From Chenopodium formosanum (taxonomy: Eukaryota; Streptophyta; Magnoliopsida; Caryophyllales; Amaranthaceae): a DNA stretch of 64,000 bases. The notes below the pieces were generated by a model that saw only the letters and a list, made by a program, of their open reading frames with translations, had not been told where the DNA came from and searched no databases. Numbering within the stretch: position 1 is the first letter of the stretch; each line of letters begins with the position of its first letter. The stretch lies in NCBI GenBank assembly GCA_024500155.1, contig CM044872.1, positions 49,853,460 through 49,917,459 on the forward strand, read 5' to 3'. This document shows, piece by piece, positions 37,206 through 47,174 of the stretch. The translations under genes and the position numbers were made by a program.

Positions 37206-38303
37206 GGAAAAATGAAAACTAATAATCCCACCTTTGCTCCGTGTTCTATAAACAATCCCACCTTTTGAAATTCCAGAAACAATCCCATCTTTGACAAGGA
37301 TCTTCCACTAATGATCCCTTTGACCTTCAACCTGTTAAACAAGTTAATTTTTTTTTTCCTCTTTTTTTCTTAGTTTCTCTTCTTGGCCACCAGTCCACCA
37401 CCAACACCACCCCTGCACCCTCACGCACTACACCAGCCGACCAGCTGCTCACCTCCTCCTACTTCACCACCGGCATCAACTACACCACCGCAACCAGCAT
37501 CAACAACAACTCACAACAACCTAACTTCAGGCCTGAAAAAATGGAGAACGGTTGCGGCACCATATCAACAGCTCTACCCGACTCACCTCCGCTGCCGATT
37601 CCTCCATTCAACTCCTCTCTTCGTCGATCTCAGGCAGCTTCAACGATGCTTGCACCACCAACATCCTCCTTCGCCTCTTTCGCAAACCCAATTCTCTTTC
37701 CTCTAGTGCTGAAACCTTCGATTCTCTCTCCTCCATTGCGCCGGAACCTCCAAATCTCTCTCCTCCATTGCGTTGAAACCTTCAATTCTTCTTCCTCCGA
37801 TGAATTTTAGTATTACCTTCATTCTTCTGCGCTTTGTAGGGCCAAGTATTTCTCTGCTTTGTTCTCCGATCGATGGAGCAAAAACGATGAAATCACCTTC
37901 TCTTTGCTACGATGGTGATGTGGAGGGGCGGGGATGGGGGCCATTTGGGCGATAAGAGTGGCGATGACGGTGGTTTCTGGCTCCTTGGAGGGGTAGGTTG
38001 GGTTGCGAGGCTAGGGTTGGGGCGTGTCTGGGCTAGTGGCAGGGCTGGGGTTGGGGCGTGGCGGGGCTATAGTTTTGGGTTTTTTTAATTAATTTTGTTT
38101 TTTTAATTATTAAAATTTAGAATAAACCAATCAAAATACGACACATGTCTTATAACCTAAGAAAACCGGTTACCAAAACAATCCAACCAGTCGAGGATTG
38201 TTAATAGAAGATGGGGGTTCAAAGGTGGGATTATTTCTGGAATTTCAAAATGTGGGATTGTTTATAGAATACCGACTAAATGTAGAATTATTAAATTCCA
38301 TTT
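37206..38303. mobile_element. Second MULE-like element of the AATAATCCCACC family
   Basis: Its left end GGAAAAATGAAAACTAATAA is followed by repeated 'aatcccacctttg' motifs, and the right end carries the inverted set (aaaggtgggattatttctgg, tgtgggattgtttat). This matches the element at 11053-12045 in termini, motif spacing and size. The interior (about 37385-38080) is GC-rich with proline-rich frames and no known domain. The flanking 9-mers tatagtaaa and ttaagtaaa differ at two positions, so the insertion looks older. Confidence 0.7.
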
Positions 38304-38430
38304 TTAAGTAAAACTAGAGATTACACGGGAGGTAAACTAGTTAACAAGATATAGAGTATAACTCTAAAACAAAACTTAACTCGAACCCAACACCCGATTC
38401 AACAAATCCAATTCCATTACAAATTAGCAA

Positions 38431-38438
38431 TTATATAA
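38431..38438 (+). promoter_or_regulatory. Candidate TATA box of the RRM gene
   Basis: TTATATAA lies about 105 bp upstream of the ATG at 38542, directly before a GC-rich stretch (ccccggcccccgg). Its position fits a core promoter. Confidence 0.5.
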
Positions 38439-38541
38439 CCCCGGCCCCCGGAGAACAATCTTTGAAATTGCAGTGTGCACTCTTCACAGCAGCGAACACA
38501 CAAGAAAGAAAGAAGGAGAAGAGAGAGAAAAGGAAGAGACA

Positions 38542-40920
38542 ATGATGAATCAACCAGGAATGCAGAAGAACACACTGTACGTAGGAGGATTAGCAGAGGA
38601 AGTTAACGAATCCATTCTTCATGCCGCATTCATCCCTTTTGGAGAAATCAAAGATGTCAAAACCCCACTTGATCAAGCTACCCAGAAACACAGATCCTTT
38701 GGTTTCGTTACTTTCTTGGAGAGAGAAGATGCTTCTGCTGCCATGGATAACATGGATGGTGCTGAGCTTTATGGTCGTGTTCTTACAGTTAATTACGCTC
38801 TTCCTGAGAAGATTAAGGGTGGTGAACAAGGATGGGCTGCTCAACCTAGTATGTTTCCTCTTTTCAATCTCTTATTTTGTTCTGAAACCCTAATTTTAAT
38901 CTTAGTTTTTCTTTGTTTTTTCGTGGGTTTTGTTGTTGATTGTTGAATTTATGTAGCTGTAATTTGTGGGTTTATCTTTGTTTTTACAATTTTGGGGTTT
39001 TCGTGGTTGTAATTTATGTTGTGGGATTTGTTTGTTGGGGAAGTGGGGTGATTGTAATTTGGATGAATATTGTTTCTGAGTTAGGCATTGATTTTGGTGG
39101 TTTTGTATTGCTTCGTATTACAATTCTTGAGGAGGGATTGAGTTCAAATTCGTGCCCAAATTATTATGAGATAAAGAAAGGTTTGTCCTGAAATTAGTAG
39201 ACAGGAGGAGAAAAGGTGAGGGCTATAAATGCTGAAAAACACCGCGATTTCATCTGCCATGATCAGTCTGCAATCTTGTTCTAGGATGTGTGCTTGTGTT
39301 GTCAGCATGAATGTGCCAAGATTTTCATATCAAGAGCATATGAGGTTTATGCAAATACACGATTGTGTTTGGTTTTTTTTGGTTGATTCTTTGGTATCTT
39401 TGTAATTTACTGGCAAATACTGTGTGAAAGTTATTCGATACGATTTGCCCAATATGTAGAACATGTGTTACACTGGAACGAAAACAGAAAGCTTGAGAAC
39501 ACATTTTTTCAGTAAATGAGGAATTGTAGAATTACATAAAGTGAAACAATATCAATTATTTTGCCTGGAAGAACGGAATTCTTTGGTCTGTTATTGGCAG
39601 CAATAAAATAGATGAGGAAGGTAATGTAGATAGTAGTTCTGCTTGAAGGTATTAGTTGATTTGAAACTTAAAAAAACCAAGAAGGGAAAAATTTTGTGTT
39701 TCTATAGAAGAGGTTTCTCTTGGATATCTTTCCAAGTCCAATTGCTCTGTAACGAGAAATGTGCCGGTTTCTGTGCATCATAGTGTAGCACCATCAATAA
39801 ATTCTGGAGATATATGTATGTGAGAAAACAGCATCACAGCTGTGAAAAGACAATGATAATCATGATTATCTGTTTATCACAAACAGCACTTGTCACAATG
39901 CTGCCTGAGAAAGTATTATTCACCAGTTTACTGATTAATTGATATTGTCCTATCAATATATTTTAGAACTTCAGAATAGAAGTAATTAATCAAAATCAAA
40001 AGAAGACAGCACAAATCCTGCTGTCAAACTTTGGTATCTAAAACCTTTGTTATGTCAGGGGAGAGTTTTAACTATAGTGTTTAGCAAGATCAGTTGTTTT
40101 ACACAGCCCATTCGGTGAATGGTTAATGTCAAAATTCCTTCTATTATGAACTTGAGAACTAAAGCCTTCAAGTTATATGTCAACAATTGGATACCAGAAA
40201 TCTAGATGAGAATGGAGAAATAAGGATTACTAGTCTGTAGGAACTGAAACTTTTGATGAATTTTACTATCTGATTTAGCTTTCCAATAGTTAGGAATTTG
40301 GTAAGACATGTTTTGACTTGATTGTGTTCAGTACTTTTTTTTTGGGGGGTGTTCAGTACTTCAGTATGCTATCATGATGGCATCTTACTGAAACCACTTG
40401 ATGCATACAGGTATTGTGTTAGCCTCTGACGTTCGGATTGCAGGGATTAGAGAGAAGGGGTGGGAGGAGGATTGGGGGGTGTTGTTGATGCTTTCCAATG
40501 CTATAGTCTCTTCCTCTTGTAGTATGATTACTTCTTTTACTCAGACATACTGATTGCACGTACCTAGACTTTTTTGTCAGCTGAAAATCATTTGAAGTGC
40601 CTTTTGTTTGTATTATCTTATTGCTCTATTCCCTGCTATTTTGAAAATCACATAGGCAATTAGCAGCATGACTTCTGAATCTGTTGTCTTATAATTAACT
40701 TGTATAAATTTTGTCTGCAGTTTGGGCAGACGCTGATACATGGTTTGAGAGACAGCAGATGGAAGAAGAAATGCAACGCCTCCAGGCTGAGCACAAAGCT
40801 TCAATAGAAGCAGCTGAGGAGTTGCACAGAAAGAAATTGGCTGAGGATCGAGAAGGGGAAAAAGAGGATGACCCCATGGCTAAGGCTGAAGCAGAGGTCT
40901 TACAACAAAATCAGAGTTGA
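38542..40920 (+). CDS. RRM protein related to the PPIE RNA-binding domain
   Basis: Two exons, 38542-38848 and 40721-40920, give 168 residues. The RRM covers about residues 9-87, with RNP2 LYVGGL and RNP1 RSFGFVTF. These residues match closely the RRM of peptidyl-prolyl isomerase E, a spliceosome-associated cyclophilin, but no cyclophilin domain follows. The second exon encodes a charged, probably helical tail (EEEMQRLQAEHKASIEAAEE) ending in DDPMAKAEAEVLQQNQS. The arrangement matches the plant single-RRM protein known in Arabidopsis as ATE1 (At1g13690), described as stimulating chaperone ATPase activity; that name also means arginyltransferase, so no symbol is given. RNA binding, probably in pre-mRNA processing, is inferred. 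The 1.9 kb intron shows no recognisable element. Confidence 0.93.
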
Positions 40921-42293
40921 TATGTTCACGACCTTTTTTTACTTGGAAAGAAAAATAGAGGGAGAGGTGTTTTGACATCATCAGACACACTTTTACTTGT
41001 GATTTTGCTTCTAGAGATTGCCTATATAGATGTATAAACAACGGCTTTAGTGATGAATGGAAGTGTTTCGCAAAAATGCAAAGTGATTTTTCTTCTAGAG
41101 ATTGCCTGGATAGATGTATAAAAAAAGATTGTGGCTAGTGTCTTTAGGGGTTGGGGGTGTTTCACCACACCAATTAGCTAGAATGAAAAATTTCTTGTGC
41201 ATTAGGTCATTGTTGATGAATGAAAGAAGAATCAAAGGTGACAGTTGGAGCTAAATATGAATTAAAAGACTGCTATAAATGAAAAAAAAAAAAGGCTTTT
41301 GCTGAGGGCTGAGGTCATTTTTATTTTTATTTTTAATTTTAATGAGATAAATTAAAAAGGTCTCATTTCATGAATGATATGTTTTATTTAAGAAATAACC
41401 AAGATTTATACAGTAAATACTTAAATAGAGCAGTACAAACCCCCAAGTCGAATGGCATGAAGCATCAAGCCTATTTGAATCTCTATTTGTATATGTTTAT
41501 CATCATTTATAAGCATTTATATTTACTCAGCACTTACTAAGGAGATCTTGTGTCATGGGATCATGGCTCGGATCTGCGGTGCCAAAGATCATGGTTTGTC
41601 GAGTATAGCATCACAAACTATACAACATCTGTCGTAAATTAAATAAATTGACAGCATCAAGGCTGTATGCCTGTATCACTGAAGCATTATGAACTTTATC
41701 AGCGTTGCAGTGATAGAAGCAATAGTTGATGGATCTTTATATAGCTGCAGGATGATTGCAGATTTCATCTGAATAATCTTTTTGAATGTCCTATATATAA
41801 CCACGATCCAACTCTTCTTTCCCATCTCTCATGTCTCATCTTGTTTGCTTGAGCCTAGGCTAAAGTTCCGAATTCTGCATATTCTGGGTAAATCTAGTGT
41901 AAGAAAATAGTATCACCCCCTAGAAGAATTTCTTAATAATTAATTAATAATGCATTTGTAACCCTAGGGCTCAACTTTGAAGCAACAAACATTTGCTTAC
42001 AATTATCGCCATATTTCAAGCTGTTGGCATTTTGCATAATAGTAGGATCTCCTATTTCATACATGCAAAGATATGTAAGATTTCAAGGATACAACCACCT
42101 TGAAATCTGCAATTCATTATAAACATTAGTCGTATGATACTTGTATATGACTTATTAAGGCCAAACAAAAGTCAATTTATCTAGATTTGTTAATGCTGAC
42201 AATAGTATACAATTTGTTACAGCCTATTTTTTTTATAGGCACAGAAAAATAAGAGAAACATGAAAACAAACCCTTGTAAGTACCTAAAAATTG
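40921..42293. other. Tail-to-tail intergenic space with a folate-gene relic
   Basis: The 3' flanks of the RRM gene and the HPPK/DHPS gene meet here. At 40976-41050 and 41085-41125 a short 'tgatttt(g/t)cttctagagattgcc..atagatgtataaa' unit is duplicated. The DHPS pseudogene fragment occupies about 41640-42150. Nothing else is recognised. Confidence 0.6.
41640..42150 (-). pseudogene. Decayed duplicate of the DHPS C-terminal region
   Basis: The sequence aligns collinearly with 42325-42850, inside the intact HPPK/DHPS exon. Matches include 'ttgacagcatcaagg' near 41650 versus 42332, 'gatagaagc' and 'gctgcaggatgattgcagat' versus 'gctacaggatgattgcaaat', 'ctagggctcaactttgaagc' versus 'ctagagctcaactctaaagc', and 'ggcattttgcataatagtag' versus 'ggtattttgcatcgaagtag'. 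Indels and stops destroy the frame. It lies in the same orientation about 150 bp beyond the functional stop, so it is a relic of a tandem duplication. No HPPK part is recognisable. Confidence 0.8.
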
Positions 42294-44419
42294 TCAACTA
42301 TCCCCTTTTTTAAGCATGGCATCACATAACTTGACAGCATCAAGGTTATCCCTAACATTATGTACTCTAACAATGTTTGCACCGCCCAAAACTCCAGCAG
42401 AGATAGAAGCGATAGTAGCTGGATCTCTATCAGTTGCTACAGGATGATTGCAAATCTCACCCAAAAACTTCTTTCTTGAAGGACCAATTAGTAAAGGGGT
42501 ATGAGACAAGGCCAGACTCTTCTTTGCCAAAACTTGTCGTAATCTTTTCAAACCTGTGAGAAGTTCCAGATTTTGATTTGTATTCTTGGAAAATCCAATG
42601 CCTGGATCGATAATTATCCTCCAAGCAGGAATCCCTGCTGATTCAGCTTCTATAATCCTAGAGCTCAACTCTAAAGCTACCTGCTCACAAACATCATTGT
42701 ACGTCAAGTTCTTGGTATTTTGCATCGAAGTAGGATCTCCTCGCATATGCATTGCAATATAAGGCACTTTAAGGCCTGCAACCACGCTGAACATCTCAGG
42801 ATCCAGTCTTCCACTAGAGACGTCATTCACAATGTGTGCCCCCTTCTTGACAGCTTCAAAGGCAACTTTTGAATTAAAAGTGTCCACAGATAAAATTCTT
42901 CCTTCTTCCTCAATTATCTCCTTAACAGCTTCTAAGACAGGGACTAATCTTTTTAGTTCTTCCTCAGCAGAAATCCTGGTCGCCATTGGCCTTGTGGATT
43001 GAGCCCCAATGTCAATTATATCAGCGCCTTCCGAGATCAACTGACTAACTTGAGAAACTGCATTTTTCACAGATAGAAACTTCCCTCCATCGCTAAAGCT
43101 ATCAGGAGTCAAATTCAAGATTCCCATTACAGAGGTCTTCTGAGACCAATCCCACATGTGATTTCCAACTGGCAAAACTCTTTTCATTCCATCCTTCCCA
43201 ATAAGGGGTTCTCCACCAAGTTTTTCCCATGCTTCAAATAGTCCACCAGAAAAATTTGATAATGAATGCCAAGAAGCAATTGTGTCATTTTCTACATCTT
43301 TCCCAATTAAGTCCATTAATGGAGCCATCACAAATGGTCTTTCCCATATCCTTTCATGGGGAACTAAGAGATTTTCAGTGCTTACCCTAAACTTCCCGTA
43401 AAATAGCACATCCAAATCAATTGGCCTAGGGCCATATCTTATTCCATTAGTTCGACCCATATCCTTCTCAATTTTCTTCAGCATCCCTAACAGTTCTTGA
43501 GGCCCAAGTTTTGTAAAGCCTCTCACAGCAGAGTTAAGAAACTTGGGTTGATCAGTCACATAGGCAGGATCTGTCTCATATAAACAACCATGCCTTGTGA
43601 TGTTTATGCCTAATTTCTTCATTAGGAGCAGAGCTTGGTTGAAATTTTCTATTCTGTCTCCTATATTGCTCCCAAGTGCAATTACAACTTCTTGCTCCTT
43701 GGAACAAACTTCAATAGAAGCTTCTGTTGATGAGTGAAGGAAAGCAACAGATGAAGCTGCAAAAGCACATAGCTGCATATTAACATCCATTTAACTTGGG
43801 AAAAAGAAAACTTTTAATCATAGCATAAATCATAAGGGCAATCTATTATCATCCTGAAATTCACCCATACATGATCATCCTATCAGGCACTGCACAGATA
43901 TAATTTTCTTCAAGCAAACATTAAGAAGAAAACTAAAAAGGAAAATATATGATCATTTTATTAGTGATCCCATCAAAGAGCCCTAGTGATATCCAGATCG
44001 CCAATTCATATCTTAGCTTTCTTGTTTGGTGAAAATGTAAACAAGTATTTACTTGCATGTGCAAATATGTAGAATTATGTTACTTGGACTTTTCATTTCA
44101 CCTAAAGGATCCATGTCGGACCCTCGACACTCGGACATGAGTATGACACTTGGACACTTCATTTTTGGTTCAAAAACACTTGGACACATACCCATGTAGG
44201 ACATGGGTACCCGAGTCCTAGTAACATAGATGTAGATACATTATATCTAAGACTTGTCCAACTAATGAGCAAGGAATAAATTTGGAGTCTTACTGTTTAT
44301 CTGCAGTTTTAAGGATAGAAGAATTCATACAAGGAAAATTTCGCTTTACCTCTATCATACTTGGAAATACCCTTCCAGAATAATTGGGTTGATTTCAGCT
44401 GCTTAAGCACATTCAACAT
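42294..44419 (-). CDS. Mitochondrial HPPK/DHPS, folate biosynthesis
   Basis: Bifunctional 6-hydroxymethyl-7,8-dihydropterin pyrophosphokinase and 7,8-dihydropteroate synthase; it makes dihydropteroate from the pterin and p-aminobenzoate. Two coding exons: 44350-44419 and 42294-43756, giving 510 residues. The first exon supplies a basic, hydrophobic presequence (MLNVLKQLKSTQLFWKG) fitting mitochondrial import. The HPPK part has EVVIALGSNIGDR, ETDPAYVTDQP and YGPRPIDLDVLFYG. The DHPS part has MGILNLTPDSFSDGG, DIGAQSTRPMA, HMRGDP, DPGIGFSK and GPSRKKF. All key motifs are intact. A noncoding leader exon probably ends at 45038 (donor after CAAAG), with an acceptor near 44422. The second exon is also open upstream to an ATG at 43790, so a 498-residue form without the presequence is possible. 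Confidence 0.93.
44101..44235. repeat. Unclassified repeat in the HPPK/DHPS intron
   Basis: Several 'acacttggacac' and 'catgtcggac'/'catgtaggac' motifs repeat in direct and inverted order. This looks like a fragment of a dispersed plant repeat; the class is not recognised. Confidence 0.3.
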
Positions 44420-45680
44420 GACTAAAATGCCTCTGTTAAATATGCCAAGTAGAAAAACTTAATCTTAAACCATCCAATTCTTCAGTCCACTGCAATTCAA
44501 AGTTAAAATCATCAAAAGGGATTGTCACAATTAGAGCACAATGTCATGTAATGAACAGAAATTGAGAATCTCATCAGATAATAAAGAGCATATACACAGA
44601 AAACAACAATTAAATTGATAGATTGAAAGAGAATTGTCATTGAATTGTCAAATTAAGATGCACCCAACTCGGCAAAACATAGAGTAATCTCTTCTCCACC
44701 ATTACCATTATACTGCTTACATAATGAAACATTAAATGAAATAATGAACCTTTATTTGTTGCAAATCACAAGTAATCAAACTCACCATATAAGTAACATA
44801 ACAACAAAAATTTCAATCAATAATTATAATCAAATTTACACCCCCGAGAAAAAGATTCAAAAAAAAAAAACACACACTGTAAATCATTGCATTAGAATTC
44901 GATTAGATATTTTCCTTACATACTAAAATTATTAACACCCACATCTCAAAATAACTACAACAACAATTAACAAGTAAATTTACAACAACATTTAAAAAAA
45001 AAAATAAAATAAAATTGATTTTGCAAAATTGGCTAACCTTTGAAAATGAAAGAGAAAACCTTTAAAGCGGCAAGAGAGTGCGGGGCTAGTGGGTGGTGTG
45101 GTTTGGTAGAAATGGAGCTTTGGTAGTTTGGGTATTGGTCAGTAAAGTACTACTATGAGGAATTGGGGAACGCCAATATAAGAGGGAAATCTGAAATGTG
45201 GAAGTAGAACTCTCAAACGGCTCTATCCCTCTATAAGCAATTGGACTTGACAAGGTAATGACAACACTAATCCAATGAGCAAGGCCCAATTTCTAACGTT
45301 GAAGTGTTTATCAAATGGCAGTATAGTATACTAGGTTAAATTCCCATGCGGTTATTAAATATTTTTGATAATAACATTATAAAATTTAAATATATAAAAG
45401 ATATTTAGAAATATTTTATTTAACTATATATGGAATTTGACTGTCATGCTTAAAAAAAAAAGACGGAAAATTTTTTTACAAGGTAATGACAAGTGTTATT
45501 GAAGAATTTGCTTTTAGTATAGGTTAATAGATGGATAGATAAGAGCTTCGAATTTCACGTCTAGTTAATCACCTAGAATGTAAAAATATAAACCATCATG
45601 CCATATGTCAACTTTTATTTATTGATTATGTCACATGTCACATATCAGCCCATTTAAGTATTTCACCTATCATATTAGGT

Positions 45681-45890
45681 TCCCGCCAAGGTCTCTCCTT
45701 AGGAGAGTTTTTCTAGTTTCCTCTAGGGTTTTTCACTTGAAAGGATTTTTTAAATCTCCATTGCTAGATTTTTTTTTTTTTTTTATTTTTTAAAAAAAAA
45801 ATAAAAAGTTTTCCTTCACTTTTCTCCTTTTTTCTCTTTCATCTTTTATCTTTTTTCTTCTGGTCTCTTTTGTGAATCTTTGTAGGGGCA
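45681..45890 (+). mobile_element. Fragment of the retroelement family at 63222-63828
   Basis: Phrases 'tcctctagggtttttcac', 'ctccattgctagattttt' and 'gttttccttcacttttctcc' recur, in reverse orientation, at about 63690-63800 (ccctctagggtttttccc, ctccattgctagattttt, gttttccttcaatcttctcc). Only the 5' part of the family is present here. Confidence 0.6.
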
Positions 45891-45920
45891 GCTCAAACCT
45901 AATGTGCAACTTTTATCAAC

Positions 45921-46252
45921 TACGTGTTTGACAAAATATAGCTGTGAAGGTAGCTTGTTAGCTGTGCAGATAATTGTTAGCTATGAAAATAGATAATTTA
46001 GGTATGAGTGTTCAGTGAAGTAACGGTAGACTAATTGTTACATATAAAATCCAATATATATATTTTCCTAAAATTATAGATAAAATTTTCAACAGCTACC
46101 TCTAGCTAATAATTCTAACTTTTGATAAAAGCTACTTCCACCTAAAAGCTACCCAACCATTACGTTGCCAAACACTCATATTTTTTGTTAAGTAGTGGTT
46201 CGACTAAGTCAAACCACTAAAAGCTACTCAAAAGCTATTGTCGAACACGCCC
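45921..46252. mobile_element. hAT-like MITE, GTGTTTGACAA termini
   Basis: GTGTTTGACAAAATATAGCTG on the left is mirrored by the complement of GTGTTCGACAATAGCTTTTG on the right, with several 'agctac'/'gtagct' pairs inside. No clean target duplication is seen, so the borders are approximate. Confidence 0.55.
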
Positions 46253-46844
46253 TAAAAGCCATACACTCGCACAAGTGTTCCATTACACAAAGTAGGATAT
46301 TAAATATTATCATTATAATTGACAATCATATTAAGTTATTTTTTACAACAATAAACAACCATGAAACTTCACGTGGCCGAAAACAACTACAAACTCAAAT
46401 ATTGAGAAATAGACATACGAAACCAGGAGACGAAGACAAACACTATGGCCAAGAAATAGTTAAAACAATGACTCAGCGACTCTAATTCGTAATTCATCTT
46501 GTCGTAATAGTATAGTATAATAACACTACACCCATTGAAAGAAACACTTAATTATATTTATCAACGTAACGAAGAACGTCCCCTGAACAACTCTTAATGT
46601 CAACCCAATCTTGGTCCCCGATTTACCTATCGTTATGAGTTATGACGACGGTGCTTAGTGTATGTGGATAAGTCGGGTTAGTAAGCAATTAATCGAAGGT
46701 ATGGGATAAAACAAGTAAAACATGATTAAAGTTAATTTCATTATTTTAAATCAAAGGTTCAGAAGATATCTAGCAAATGTTTATATACACACAATGTATA
46801 TGTGTAATATAATATATAATATATGCAATATAATATATAATATA

Positions 46845-46935
46845 CTACCTCTGATTTTTTTTAGTTGCAACTTTGGAATATTTTATATCTCTCAAATAAT
46901 ACCCCAAAGTTGCAACTAAAAAAAATCGGAGGTAG
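46845..46935. mobile_element. Stowaway-like MITE, relative of 3870-3960
   Basis: A 91 bp near-perfect hairpin. CTACCTCTGATTTTTTTTAG pairs with CTAAAAAAAATCGGAGGTAG, and the element is flanked by TA on both sides. The shared middle (gttgcaacttt... and a 'gagatataaaatattcc' core, read in opposite directions) relates it to the element in the CRC intron. It sits in a TA-rich microsatellite. Confidence 0.8.
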
Positions 46936-47174
46936 TATGTAATATAATATATAGCATATAATATAATATGAATTTGTTGATTAGACTTTTAAGTATATAA
47001 ATATTATTATTTTAATCATTTAGAGCGATAAATTTATTATCATGAGACACTTGTTAAAAAATTAGTTTCGCCAATACCCACTTTGTATTTCTTACGGGCA
47101 CTGTCAAACGAATTTTCCAACTACCACCTATCAATATTAAAATATAATGAATAAACATTTCGAAATAAAACTAA

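Larger units (their letters stand above)
36484..38541. other. Intergenic: cytochrome b5 3' flank, MULE, RRM gene promoter
   Basis: About 700 bp of AT-rich 3' flank, in which a 'tataaagagaatatatttata' motif recurs near 37015 and 37120, precede the MULE at 37206-38303. The last 240 bp form the RRM gene promoter and leader. No gene is seen. Confidence 0.5.

Noticed and set aside
37383..37955. Proline- and serine-rich open frames
   Set aside because: They lie in MULE cargo; three overlapping frames look equally good, so none is credible as a host gene.
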